From P52-10 sp041397365 (GTDB taxonomy: Bacteria > Pseudomonadota > Alphaproteobacteria > Rhizobiales > Xanthobacteraceae), in assembly GCA_041397365.1 (NCBI GenBank), contig JAWKWT010000009.1, positions 62,001-126,000 on the forward strand: a stretch of DNA of 64,000 bases, given 5' to 3'. Below the pieces are notes generated by a model. That model saw only the letters and a program-made list of their open reading frames with translations, did no database searches and was not told where the DNA came from. The position numbers and the translations under genes were made by a program. Positions within the stretch are counted from its first letter, which is position 1. Each line of letters opens with the position of its first letter. Below, in pieces: positions 25,299 to 35,173 of the stretch.

Positions 25299-25955
25299 AT
25301 GCGCAAAACGTTCAAAGGCGGGCACTGGCTTGCAGCAGGCGCGATCGCCATGTTGGCGGTCGGGATTCCGCATGCGCGCGCCCAGGATTTTTTCGGCTCG
25401 TTCTTCGATGCGCTGTCCGGGCGACCGGAGCCCGCACGACGCGCGCTGAATTACGGAGATCCGGAATCCTCGATCTTTCCGCCGGAGCGTTCCGCTGCGC
25501 CCGCGCCTCGCGCCAGCAGCGGACGCAGCTCCGCTTATTGCGTGCGCACCTGCGACGGCCGTTACTTCCCCGTTTCCGCCGCGAACGAGAAAGCCCGCAC
25601 CGAGACGTGCAACAGCCTGTGCCCGGCGAGCGAGACCAAGGTGTTCTACGGCAGCAGCATCGAGCGTGCGACCGCGGAGGGCGGCAAGTCCTACTCGTCG
25701 CTGCCGAACGCTTTCAAATACCGCGAGCAGCTCGTGCCCGCCTGCACCTGTAACGGCAAGGACCCTGTCGGCCTCGCCCAGATCAGCATCGACAACGACC
25801 CGACCATCCGCAAGGGAGACGTCGTCGCCGGCGAGAATGGTTTGATCGTCGCCACCACGACGGCCAACCGCAAAGGCGCGTCGGCGAATTTCAGCCCGGC
25901 GCCTCAGCGAATCCGCGCCAAATTCGAACGCGCGGCGAAGCTCGCCACGCGCTGA
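25299..25955 (+). CDS. DUF2865 domain-containing secreted protein (EcfG island copy)
   Basis: Exported protein of 218 residues and unknown function. The ATG at 25299, with AAGGA six bases upstream, gives a clean signal peptide (basic MRKTFKGG, hydrophobic GAIAMLAVG, cleavage after HARAQ); the longer frame from 25119 runs through the likely leader and promoter. The core has the same cysteine order as the copy at 1414: CVRTCDG, TCNSLCPAS and CTCNG, then a KGDVV element. It is a paralogue placed under stress control, whereas the first copy shows no EcfG site. Confidence 0.85.
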   Translation: MRKTFKGGHWLAAGAIAMLAVGIPHARAQDFFGSFFDALSGRPEPARRALNYGDPESSIFPPERSAAPAPRASSGRSSAYCVRTCDGRYFPVSAANEKARTETCNSLCPASETKVFYGSSIERATAEGGKSYSSLPNAFKYREQLVPACTCNGKDPVGLAQISIDNDPTIRKGDVVAGENGLIVATTTANRKGASANFSPAPQRIRAKFERAAKLATR

Positions 25956-25982
25956 GCGCATCCTCACACCAGTTCCTGTCGT

Positions 25983-26007
25983 GGAACCGGCGCCGCTTCC
26001 GCGCGTT
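25983..26007 (+). promoter_or_regulatory. EcfG-type promoter of the 53-residue membrane protein gene
   Basis: GGAAC-N16-CGTT, exact consensus, 58 bases before the ATG at 26066. Confidence 0.75.
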
Positions 26008-26065
26008 GTCGCGACATGCGCAAGGCGCAGAAGCTGCGCCGCGCCCGTGAAAGGAAGGGGCTTCC

Positions 26066-26227
26066 ATGTCGATATTGATCGGTATTCTGATTACATTTCT
26101 TGTCGTCGTTCTCGTGCTCTATCTCATCAACATGCTGCCGCTCGATGGCCGCGCCAAGCAGATCGCCCGCATCATCGTCATCATCATCGGCGTGATTTCG
26201 TTGCTGAAATATCTGGCGGTGTTCTAG
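26066..26227 (+). CDS. Thivi_2564-like two-helix membrane protein
   Basis: Protein of 53 residues: helix 1 SILIGILITFLVVVLVLYLI, a conserved NMLPLDGRAKQI turn, helix 2 ARIIVIIIGVISLLKYL. The plan and the MLPLDG-R-KQI turn match the small Thivi_2564-type membrane protein family, function unknown. AAAGGAAGGGG precedes the ATG. It is preceded by an exact EcfG promoter and followed by a terminator at 26264, so it is a self-contained stress gene. Confidence 0.8.
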   Translation: MSILIGILITFLVVVLVLYLINMLPLDGRAKQIARIIVIIIGVISLLKYLAVF

Positions 26228-26263
26228 GCCACCTGGCCGAATAAATCGCAGAGCTTTGACGTC

Positions 26264-26292
26264 ATGCCCGGCTTGAAGCCGGGCATTTTCGT
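26264..26292 (+). terminator. Rho-independent terminator after the 53-residue protein gene
   Basis: ATGCCCGGC/GCCGGGCAT stem of 9 bp, TTGAA loop, followed by TTTTCGTTT. Confidence 0.85.
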
Positions 26293-26350
26293 TTCATCTG
26301 AGCCAAGTCATTGAGTTGAGCCAGCGGATATTCCCGCTTTCGGGCAACAA

Positions 26351-26376
26351 AAAACCCCGGCTTCCGCCGGGGTTTT
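26351..26376 (-). terminator. Terminator of the CsbD gene
   Basis: 11-bp stem AAAACCCCGGC/GCCGGGGTTTT with TTCC loop. On the minus strand it is followed by six T's, 21 bases after the csbD-like stop. Confidence 0.88.
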
Positions 26377-26396
26377 CGCCTGTCTGAACGACAGCT

Positions 26397-26597
26397 TCAC
26401 TTCAGAGTGGAGAACCAGTCGTCGACATCCTTGCGGACCTGATCCTTCGCATAGCCGTAGCGCTGCTGGATCTTGCCTTCGAGCTGGTCGCGCTTTCCTT
26501 CGATGACGTTGATGTCGTCGTCGGTCAGCTTGCCCCACTTCTCCTTCACGTTGCCCTTGAGTTCCTTCCAGCTACCTTCGACGCGATTCCAATCCAT
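26397..26597 (-). CDS. CsbD family stress protein
   Basis: Small soluble helical protein of 66 residues of the CsbD family (E. coli YjbJ type), widely induced by general stress; the molecular role is unknown. It starts MDWNRVEGSWKELKGNVKEKWGKLTDDD, the family signature, and ends with VRKDVDDWFSTLK. The ribosome binding site AGGAGG sits 6 bases before the ATG at 26597 and directly touches the ATG at 26603, so 26597 is the better start. An exact EcfG promoter lies at 26626-26650. Confidence 0.92.
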   Translation of the reverse strand: MDWNRVEGSWKELKGNVKEKWGKLTDDDINVIEGKRDQLEGKIQQRYGYAKDQVRKDVDDWFSTLK

Positions 26598-26625
26598 GTT
26601 CATCCTCCTGCTTGGATGAACAAAT

Positions 26626-26650
26626 AACGGGGTCGCCGTCGCAACGTTCC
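26626..26650 (-). promoter_or_regulatory. EcfG-type promoter of the CsbD gene
   Basis: On the minus strand GGAAC-N16-CGTT, exact consensus, with the -10 part 29 bases before the start at 26597. Confidence 0.8.
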
Positions 26651-26676
26651 ATGACGTTCAGGTTACTTCGCAGACC

Positions 26677-28836
26677 TCACTGACTCGCTTTTGCTTCCCT
26701 GCGGCGTGCATGCAGGATCCATTCGGTATAGCCGTTCGGCTGCTCACGGCCCTTGAAGACCAGGTCACAGGCGGCCTTGAAGGCGACGCCGTCGAAGGAC
26801 GGAGCCATCGGCTTGTAGAGCGGATCGTCCGCATTCTGCCGGTCGACCACCACCGCCATGCGCTTCAGCGCCTCCATCACCTGATCCTCGGTGACGACAC
26901 CATGATGCAGCCAGTTGGCGATGTGCTGCGAGGAAATGCGCAGTGTCGCGCGGTCTTCCATCAGGCCGACATCGTGAATGTCCGGTACCTTCGAGCAGCC
27001 GACGCCCTGGTCGATCCAGCGCACGACATAGCCGAGGATGCCCTGGCAGTTGTTGTCGATCTCCTGCCGCACGTCGTCCGGAGCCCAGTTGGACTGCGAC
27101 ACCGGCAGCGTGAGGATGTCGCCGAGTTTCGCGCGCGGCTTGCCCTGCAACTCGCGCTGGCGCGCCAGCACGTCCACCTGATGGTAATGCAGCGCGTGCA
27201 GCGTCGCCGCCGTCGGCGACGGCACCCAGGCGGTCGTCGCGCCAGCCTGCGGATGGGCGATCTTCTGCGCCAGCATGTCGGCCATCTTGTCCGGCGCGGC
27301 CCACATGCCCTTGCCGATCTGCGCATGGCCCGGCAGGTGCCCGGCGAGACCCTTGTCGACGTTCCAGTCCTCGTAAGCCTTGATCCACGCGGTCGACTTC
27401 ATGTCGTTCTTGCGGATCATGGGACCTGCTTCCATCGAGGTGTGAATCTCGTCGCCGGTACGGTCGAGGAAGCCGGTGTTGATGAAGACGATGCGGTCGG
27501 ACGCCGCCTGGATGCAGGCTTGCAGGTTGACGGTGGTGCGGCGCTCCTCGTCCATGATGCCGACCTTCAGCGTGCTCTTGGCAAGCGACAGCATCGCCTC
27601 CACGCGCGAGAAGATCTCGCAGGTGTGCGCGACTTCCGCCGGGCCGTGCATCTTCGGCTTGACGAGGTAGACCGAGCCGGTGCGGCTGTTGCGGATGGCC
27701 GAGGTCGATTTCAGGTCGTGGATCGCGATCAGGCCGCTGATCGCGGCATCGAGGATGCCTTCGGGAATTTCCTCGCCGGCGCTGTCGAGAATGGCGTCGG
27801 TGTACATGTGATGGCCGACATTGCGCATCAGCAGCAGGCTGCGGCCATGCAGGCGCAGCTCCTTGCCATCCGGCGTCTTGTAGACCCGGTCCGGGTTCAG
27901 CGAGCGCTGCACCGTCTGGCCTCCCTTGTCGAAGCCGGCGGACAGGTCGCCCTTCATCAGGCCGAGCGCGTTGCGATAGACCAGCACCTTGTCCTCGGCA
28001 TCGACCGCCGCGACGCTGTCCTCCATGTCGAGAATGGTGGAGACCGCCGATTCCAGCACGATGTCGGCGACGCCGGCCGCATCGTCCTTGCCGATCGGAT
28101 GGCCGCGGTCGATGCGGATATCGATGTGCAGGCCGTTGTCGGCCAGCAATACGCCGCTCGGCGCTTTCGCATCGCCCTGATAGCCGGCGAATTGCGCGGG
28201 CTGCTTCAGTCCGGTGCGGCCCTTGGCCGTGGTCGCGACCAGCGCGCCGTTCTCGACCGTGTAGCCGGTCACGTCGGCATGGCTGCCGCTCTCCAGCGGG
28301 GCGGCCTGATCGAGGAACGCGCGCGCCTTGGCGATCACCTTGTCGCCGCGCGCCTTGTTGTAGCCCTTCACCGCCGCGCCGCCCGGCTCCTGCGGGATCG
28401 CGTCGGTGCCGTAGAACGCGTCATAGAGGCTGCCCCACCGCGCATTCGCGGCGTTGAGCGCGTAGCGGGCATTGGTCAGCGGCACCACGAGCTGCGGCCC
28501 GCAGATCTTGCCGATCTCGTCGTCCACCTTGGCGGTGGTCACGTCCTTCGCCGCCGGCTCCGGCAGCAGATAGCCGATGTCCTGGAGGTGCTTGGTGTAG
28601 GCGGCGGCATCGACCGGCTTGCCCTTGTTGGCAAGGTGCCAGGCGTCGATCTTGGCCTGAAGCGCGTCGCGGGCCTTGAGAAGCTCGCGGTTTTTCGGCG
28701 CAAGGTCTTTCAGGATGGAGGCGAGCCCGGCCCAGAATGCCTCCGGCGCAATGCCCGTTCCGGGAGCGGCTTCCTTCGCGACGAATTCATGCAGGGGGGC
28801 AGCGATCTTCAATCCGCTGGCTTCAATTCGGTTCAT
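26677..28836 (-). CDS. glcB: Malate synthase G
   Basis: Condenses glyoxylate and acetyl-CoA to malate (glyoxylate cycle and glycolate use), cytoplasmic, 719 residues, close to the 723 of E. coli GlcB. I choose the ATG at 28836 (MNRIEASGLKIAAPLHEFV); a further in-frame extension to 28932 has no homologous character. Visible family blocks: DIRIDRGHPIGKDD, VVDMEDSVAAVDAEDK-like catalytic Asp/Glu region, RSLLLMRNVGHHM, VKPKMHGPAEV and GIMDEERRTTVNL. It is a single-gene unit, convergent with nothing, and no isocitrate lyase lies in the window. Confidence 0.96.
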   Translation of the reverse strand: MNRIEASGLKIAAPLHEFVAKEAAPGTGIAPEAFWAGLASILKDLAPKNRELLKARDALQAKIDAWHLANKGKPVDAAAYTKHLQDIGYLLPEPAAKDVTTAKVDDEIGKICGPQLVVPLTNARYALNAANARWGSLYDAFYGTDAIPQEPGGAAVKGYNKARGDKVIAKARAFLDQAAPLESGSHADVTGYTVENGALVATTAKGRTGLKQPAQFAGYQGDAKAPSGVLLADNGLHIDIRIDRGHPIGKDDAAGVADIVLESAVSTILDMEDSVAAVDAEDKVLVYRNALGLMKGDLSAGFDKGGQTVQRSLNPDRVYKTPDGKELRLHGRSLLLMRNVGHHMYTDAILDSAGEEIPEGILDAAISGLIAIHDLKSTSAIRNSRTGSVYLVKPKMHGPAEVAHTCEIFSRVEAMLSLAKSTLKVGIMDEERRTTVNLQACIQAASDRIVFINTGFLDRTGDEIHTSMEAGPMIRKNDMKSTAWIKAYEDWNVDKGLAGHLPGHAQIGKGMWAAPDKMADMLAQKIAHPQAGATTAWVPSPTAATLHALHYHQVDVLARQRELQGKPRAKLGDILTLPVSQSNWAPDDVRQEIDNNCQGILGYVVRWIDQGVGCSKVPDIHDVGLMEDRATLRISSQHIANWLHHGVVTEDQVMEALKRMAVVVDRQNADDPLYKPMAPSFDGVAFKAACDLVFKGREQPNGYTEWILHARRREAKASQ

Positions 28837-29017
28837 AGTCTGGCATCTCGCTGGAGCGACGAGGGGCGCGCTCGATGGGTTTCGGGTGATTGGGGTTTTG
28901 GGGTGGATTTGGCCGCTTTCGCCGTCCGGCAAAGCGCGTTCGGCAGCGTTTTAGCGCCAAACCCGCCCGAAAGAGAAGACCCCCGCGAGAATGCCTGAAA
29001 CACGGGATTCTAGTGGT

Positions 29018-29899
29018 TTAATGGGTGGCGGCGCGCCCCGACGACCGCAGGGTCTCGCCGCCGAGCCGCGACACCACAATTTTCAGCACGATCGTCAGCA
29101 AAGCGACGCCCGCCAGCACCGTCGAGGCCGTGAACGCCCCGACGATGTTGTAGTCATGGAACAGCAATTCGATCTGCAACGGCAGCGTCGTCGTCACTCC
29201 GCGGATATTGCCGGAGACGACCGACACCGCGCCGAACTCGCCCATCACCCGCGCATTGCACAGGATCGCGCCATAGATCACCGCCCATTTGATATTCGGC
29301 AGCGTCACCCGCACGAACGTCGCGAAACCCGAGGCGCCGAGGGTCGCGGCCGCCTCCTCCTCATCGGTGCCCTGCACCTGCATCAGCGGGATCAGTTCGC
29401 GCGCGACGAACGGCGCGGTCACGAACAGGCTCGCCAGAAAGATCGCCGGCAGCGCGAACATGATCTTGAGGCCGAGATGGTCGAGCAGCGGGCCGAACAG
29501 GCCCTGCGTGCCGTAGACGAACAGATAGGCTACACCGGCGACGATCGGCGAAATCGAATAAGGCAATTCGATCAGCGCAATCAGCAGCGTGCGGCCCGGA
29601 AACTCGAACTTCGTCACGGTCCATGCCGCCGCCAGCCCGAACAGGATGTTGATCGGGACGACAACCAGCGCGGTCAGCAGCGTCAGCCAGATCGCATAGG
29701 CGATCGCCGGATCGGTCAGGTTCTTGAGGAAGACCCCATAGCCCTGCGACAGCGCGGAGGTGAAAATCAGAGCGAGCGGCGCGACAAGAAACAGCGCCGT
29801 CACCACGAGCACCACGCCCAGCACGATCCGGCGCGTCCACAGCCCGCCGCCGACCGGCGCCGAAGCGGCGACGTTGCGATTGAGTGCGGCCATCGTCAT
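29018..29899 (-). CDS. cysW: Sulfate ABC transporter permease CysW
   Basis: Second membrane permease of the sulfate/thiosulfate importer, 293 residues. The start MTMAALNRN at 29899 overlaps the cysT stop (ATGA); an ATG two codons on is also possible. Six hydrophobic segments, with PYSISPIVAGVAYLFVYG and the EAA loop EEEAAATLGASGFATFVRVTLPNIKWAV that docks on CysA. It is the last gene of the binding protein-cysT-cysW operon. The ATPase partner CysA is encoded divergently at 32229. Confidence 0.95.
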   Translation of the reverse strand: MTMAALNRNVAASAPVGGGLWTRRIVLGVVLVVTALFLVAPLALIFTSALSQGYGVFLKNLTDPAIAYAIWLTLLTALVVVPINILFGLAAAWTVTKFEFPGRTLLIALIELPYSISPIVAGVAYLFVYGTQGLFGPLLDHLGLKIMFALPAIFLASLFVTAPFVARELIPLMQVQGTDEEEAAATLGASGFATFVRVTLPNIKWAVIYGAILCNARVMGEFGAVSVVSGNIRGVTTTLPLQIELLFHDYNIVGAFTASTVLAGVALLTIVLKIVVSRLGGETLRSSGRAATH

Positions 29900-30822
29900 T
29901 CGCCCCGTCCGAGAACGCGCAGGTGCCACGCCTGAATCGCATTGGTCAGGACCAGCATCGCGAACGCCATCATCAGCATGATCGTCGCGATCGCGGCCGC
30001 CGCGCCGTAATTGTATTCCTCCAGCCGGATGAAGGCGAGCAGCGCGACGATCTCGGTCTTCATCGGCAGGTTTCCGGCAATGAAGATCACCGCGCCGAAC
30101 TCGCCGAGGCTGCGCGCGAAGGCGAGCGAGCAGCCGGCGAGAAACGCCGGGAAGATCGCCGGAAACACCACCCGCCGCAGGATCTGGCCGTCGCTCGCGC
30201 CGAGCGAGCGGCCGGCTTCCTCGACGTCGGCGCCGAGATCCTCGATCACCGGCTGCACCGTGCGCACCACGAAAGGCAGGCTGGTGAACGCCATCGCCAG
30301 CGCGATGCCGAGCGGCGTATAGGCGACGGAAATGCCGAGGCTCGCCAGCGGCGCGCCGAACCATCCGTTGTTGGCAAACAATGCGGTCAGCGCCAGACCC
30401 GCGACCGCGGTCGGCAGCGCGAACGGAATATCGACCAGCGCATCGAGCAGCCGCTTGCCGGGAAACTCGTAGCGGGCGAGCGCCCAGGCCAGCAACAGGC
30501 CGTAGACCGCATTGAACAAGGTCGCAGCGAGCGCCATCGTCACGGTGACGCGGATTGCGGAGAGCGTGCGCGGCGCGGTCAGGATTGTCCAGAACTGCGC
30601 CGGACCGATATCCGCCGCCTTGAGAAGGAGCGCGCAGAGCGGCAGCAGCACGATCGCGCCGAGATAAAGCACGGTGACGCCGAAGGCGAGCCCGAAGCCG
30701 GGGATCGCGCTTCGCCGCCGGATCGGCCTGCCGATGGAGCCGGCCGGCGCGCCGACCGGGCGCGCCGGGAAACCGGCGATTTGCGGCTCAGCGCGCGCCG
30801 AAAAGCTGATCGAGCTTGGCAT
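29896..30822 (-). CDS. cysT: Sulfate ABC transporter permease CysT
   Basis: First membrane permease (CysT/CysU) of the sulfate importer, 308 residues. A Pro/Arg-rich 40-residue cytoplasmic N-terminus precedes six membrane segments. The EAA loop EEAGRSLGASDGQILRRVVFPAI (about 215-240) is typical. DIPFALPTAVAGLALTALF is the strongly conserved CysT block. The start overlaps the 3' end of the binding protein gene by 35 bases, so a slightly later start is possible. Coupled to cysW by ATGA. Confidence 0.94.
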   Translation of the reverse strand: MPSSISFSARAEPQIAGFPARPVGAPAGSIGRPIRRRSAIPGFGLAFGVTVLYLGAIVLLPLCALLLKAADIGPAQFWTILTAPRTLSAIRVTVTMALAATLFNAVYGLLLAWALARYEFPGKRLLDALVDIPFALPTAVAGLALTALFANNGWFGAPLASLGISVAYTPLGIALAMAFTSLPFVVRTVQPVIEDLGADVEEAGRSLGASDGQILRRVVFPAIFPAFLAGCSLAFARSLGEFGAVIFIAGNLPMKTEIVALLAFIRLEEYNYGAAAAIATIMLMMAFAMLVLTNAIQAWHLRVLGRGE

Positions 30823-31804
30823 CGGGGTTCAGATGCTCCTTGTTGACCTTGTCCCATCCGCCGAACTCCTCCTCGACCCGCACGAGCTTCACGGCCGGAA
30901 AGCGATCCTTGAAGCGGGCGGCAACGGTGGCGTTGTTCACGCGGTTGTATTGTTTGGCGAGAATCGTCTGGCCTTCCTCGGAATAGAGAAATTCGAGATA
31001 GGCGGTCGCCAGCGCGCGCGTGCGGTGGTTGTCGGCGTATTTGTCGACCACCGTCACCGGGAATTCGGCGAGAACGCTGATCGACGGCACCACGACCTCG
31101 TATTTATCCTTGCCGGCGAGATCGCGGATCGCGTTGGTTTCAGCCTCGAAAGTGACGAGCACGTCTCCGGTCTGGCGCTCGACGAAGGTCGTGGTCGCGG
31201 CGCGGCCGCCAGTATCGAACACCGGCACGTTGTTGAAGATCTGCTTGATGAAATCGTCGGTCTTCTGCCCCTCGCCGTATTTCGCCTTCGCGAAAGCATA
31301 GGCGGCGAGATAGGTGTAGCGCGCATTGCCCGAGGTCTTCGGGTTCGGGAAGATCGGCTTCACATCGGCGCGGGCGAGATCGTCCCAGTCCCTGATATTC
31401 TTCGGATTGCCGGCCCGCACCAGAAACGCCGGCAGCGAATAATAGGGCGAGGAATTGTTCGGAAGCCGCTTCGCCCAATCCGCCGGAATGAGCTTGCCGC
31501 GATCGTGCAGCACCTGCACGTCCGTCACCTGATTGAAGGTCACGACATCCGATTCAAGCCCTTCGAGGATCGAGCGCGCCTGCCGCGACGAGCCGTTATG
31601 CGACTGATTGACGGTGATGTCCTGCCCGGTCTTCGCCTTGGTGTGCTTGATGAAGGCCGCATTGATCTCGACGTAAAGCTCGCGCGCGATGTCGTAGGAG
31701 ACGTTCAGCAGCGTCGTCGAATTTTGAGCGTGCGAGACGCCGGGAAGCGTCGCGGCGAGAACGGCCGCCAGCGCCGCCGCTGCAAGTCGGGGATGATGAA
31801 GCAT
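30788..31804 (-). CDS. Sulfate ABC transporter substrate-binding protein
   Basis: Periplasmic sulfate/thiosulfate-binding protein (Sbp/CysP type), 338 residues. Signal peptide: MLHHPRLAAAALAAVLAATLPGVSHA. The mature chain starts NSTTLLNVSYDIARELY and shows the ligand-site blocks VNQSHNGSSRQA, LESDVVTFNQVTDV and FPNPKTSGNARYTYLAAY, and the typical late motif AYLEFLYSEEGQ. Sbp and CysP cannot be separated by eye. It is the first gene of the operon; the 424-base divergent region to cysA holds the control elements. Confidence 0.95.
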   Translation of the reverse strand: MLHHPRLAAAALAAVLAATLPGVSHAQNSTTLLNVSYDIARELYVEINAAFIKHTKAKTGQDITVNQSHNGSSRQARSILEGLESDVVTFNQVTDVQVLHDRGKLIPADWAKRLPNNSSPYYSLPAFLVRAGNPKNIRDWDDLARADVKPIFPNPKTSGNARYTYLAAYAFAKAKYGEGQKTDDFIKQIFNNVPVFDTGGRAATTTFVERQTGDVLVTFEAETNAIRDLAGKDKYEVVVPSISVLAEFPVTVVDKYADNHRTRALATAYLEFLYSEEGQTILAKQYNRVNNATVAARFKDRFPAVKLVRVEEEFGGWDKVNKEHLNPDAKLDQLFGAR

Positions 31805-31986
31805 CGATTGGGGTCCTGTCTGAGAGAGGGAACGGAAAGTGCGAGATCGGGGGTCAGCTTCGGCCGCAATTGCGGGCGACCTGGCGGGGCGCGGAAACGC
31901 GGCACGCGTGGCCTTGAGAGCGTCGGGAGAGCGGCATTCTCTGGGGAACCAACTAGAGAGAGAAAAATTCTCGATTTATTTCGCCG

Positions 31987-32069
31987 AATAGAAGAAATAA
32001 TTTTCTATTATTGCGGCTTGAAAGACAGTTAAATAGAAAATAATTTCAGTCAAGTCCTCAGGTGAGGAC
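31987..32069. promoter_or_regulatory. AT-rich palindromic control region between sulfate operon and cysA
   Basis: AATAGAA-N9-TTCTATT palindrome (31987-32009), a third AATAGAA at 32032-32038, and a perfect GTCCTCA-GG-TGAGGAC hairpin at 32054-32069. The divergent 424-base gap 31805-32228 has no gene. The AT-rich repeats are where a CysB/Cbl-like LysR activator or another regulator could bind; the identity is inferred. Confidence 0.4.
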
Positions 32070-32228
32070 CGGAGTCCGGAATGCGTCATTCACCCATCGT
32101 CCACGATCTGGCGGCAGGCTCATCCCAGCTCGCAGCCCGGCTTCGCGTCGCATGCGGCGCGGGGCTATACTGACGACAGCCCTCCAACTCGACCCATCCA
32201 ATACACAGAGCGAAAAGGCAGCAGCGCC

Positions 32229-33278
<1,050 letters not shown>

Positions 33279-33399
33279 TTGCCTGCCGGGCGGGCCTTTT
33301 GCGCGGGAACCACCCGCGAAAACCCGCCGAAAAATTCGCCGCGTTCACCTTTCAGCCATTGTCCGCATGCAACAACGGGCGACGATTTTGGGGGCTGGA

Positions 33400-33906
33400 A
33401 TGCTGCGATTCGGAACTGTGATGGCGTGCGCGCTGGCGCTGACGGGCTGCTCGGCGGACCGCGAGCCGCCGCCCGGCCAACCCGCCTCTACATCAGCATG
33501 GCCAATCCCAACGCCCAGCTCGACAGCCAGGTCGCGGCCTCGATGATCTCCGGCTATCGCCAGAACAACGGCCTGTCCGCCGTCACCGTCGATCCCGTGC
33601 TGACGCAGGCAGCAAAGTCGCAGGCCGAAGCGATGGCCCGCCGCAACAAGCTCACCACGACGTGATCGGCGGCCTCGGCAGCGCACGAGAAACGCTTCCG
33701 GGCGTCGGTCGCGGTGGAGAATATTTCCGCCGGCTATCACACGCTGGCGGAAGATTTTTCGGGCTGGCGCGACTCGCCTTCGCATCGCGCCAACATGCTG
33801 AAAGCGGCGTCACCCGCATGGGCATCGCCGCGCGGTCTATGCCCCCGGCAGCAAATACAAGGTGTTCTGGGCGCTGATCTCGGCCGCGCCGGACCGGCCG
33901 AGCTAA
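33400..33906 (+). pseudogene. CAP-domain (SCP/PR1-like) lipoprotein, several frameshifts
   Basis: Remains of a secreted CAP-superfamily lipoprotein. Frame 1 from the ATG at 33400 gives a lipoprotein signal peptide ending LTGC; then come SMANPNAQLDSQVAASMISGYR and NNGLSAVTVDPVL, HDVIGGLGS, VAVENISAGYHTLAEDFSGW with RDSPSHRANMLK, GVTRMGIAA, and VYAPGSKYKVFWALI to the TAA at 33906. These blocks are in order but in changing frames, so there are at least five shifts, near 33480, 33655, 33695, 33808 and 33833. The CAP residues are intact between shifts, which points to sequence errors or very recent decay. Confidence 0.75.
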
Positions 33907-33998
33907 TCAACAAAACTTGCACGAAAATGACCTTTTTCCTCAACTTGTCGCGCAGCCCGCCGGCGGACAAGAAGCGGAATGCTGTCCGGAGATCGGCG

Positions 33999-35173
33999 AT
34001 GACCGACGCACCGTCCGCTTCCCTGTTGACCCCTGACGCCGGACAAGCCCGGCGTGTGCTGGTCCTGCAAGGCGGCGGCGCGCTCGGCTCCTATCAGGCC
34101 GGGGCATTCGACGCGCTCTGCATGCACGGCTTGATCCCTCCTGGGTCGGCATCCGATCGGGCGCGATCAACGCCGATCATCGCCGGCAATCCGCCGGAGC
34201 GGCGCATCGCGCGGCTGAAGGAATTCTGGCAACTGGTCTCATCGCCGGTGCCGTGGCGGCCGGTCGCGCATGGCGACCATTCGCGCTCGTTCTTCAGCGA
34301 GGCGAGCGCGGCCCTGATCGCGACCTTCGGCGTGCCGGGCTTCTTCAAGCCGCGCATTCCGCCGGCGCCGCTCTGGCCGGCAGGCACGCCGCAGGCGGTG
34401 AGCTATTACGACACCGCGCCATTGCGCGAGACGCTGGAGCGGCTGGTCGATTTCGATCTCATCAACGCCAGGCAAGTGCGCCTCAGCGTCGGCGCGGTGA
34501 ACGTGCGCACCGGCAATTTCGCCTATTTCGACAACACCGAACGCACGATCGGCCCGGAGCACATCATGGCGTCTGGCGCGCTGCCGCCGGGCTTTCCGCC
34601 GATCGAGATCGACGGCGAGCATTATTGGGACGGCGGCATCGTCTCCAACACGCCGCTCGATTACGTCCTCGAACACGAGAAGATCGAGACCTGCTGATCT
34701 TCCAGGTCGACCTGTTCAGCGCGCGCGGCGAATTGCCGGTCTCCGTGCTGGAAGCCGCCGAGCGCGAGAAGGACATCCGCTATTCGAGCCGCACGCGCCT
34801 CATCACCGACGCCAACAAGAAGCTGCACAACACCCGCAAGGCGCTGCGCGAGCTGATCGAACGGCTGCCGGCCGATCTGCGGGCCGATCCGCTGGTGGAG
34901 ACCCTGCGCGAGGCCGCCAAGGAAAACACCGTCACGGTGATCCACCTGATCTACAAGAGCAAGATCTTCGAATCCGGCTCGAAGGATTATGACTTCTCCC
35001 GCGTCGGCATGCTCGAACACTGGCACGCGGGCGCGGAGGATGTGCGGCAGACCATGCAGCATCCGGAATGCTTCACGAAGCCGCAGGCCGGCGAAACCAT
35101 GGTGATCTACGACCTCACCGACGACGGACGAAACCGCATCTCGCACAAGCACGGAAAGGACATTCCATCATGA
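33999..35173 (+). pseudogene. Patatin-like phospholipase (DUF3734 type), frameshifted
   Basis: Serine acyl hydrolase gene with a broken frame. The start MTDAPSASLL is followed by the oxyanion block VLVLQGGGALGSYQAGAFDAL. The next 60 bases (34130-34185), which should encode the nucleophile elbow G-x-S-x-G, contain several small indels and no longer read GISIGAIN. From IIAGNPPERRIARLKEFW the frame is normal again and includes the catalytic Asp block YWDGGIVSNTPLDYVL. A further shift lies near 34690; the C-terminal DUF3734 part runs to 35173. The stop overlaps the bdhA start, and the same gene pair occurs in relatives. Confidence 0.8.

Noticed and set aside
26710..28998. 762-residue plus-strand frame opposite malate synthase
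   Set aside because: Shadow of glcB; low-complexity His/Arg/Asp composition.
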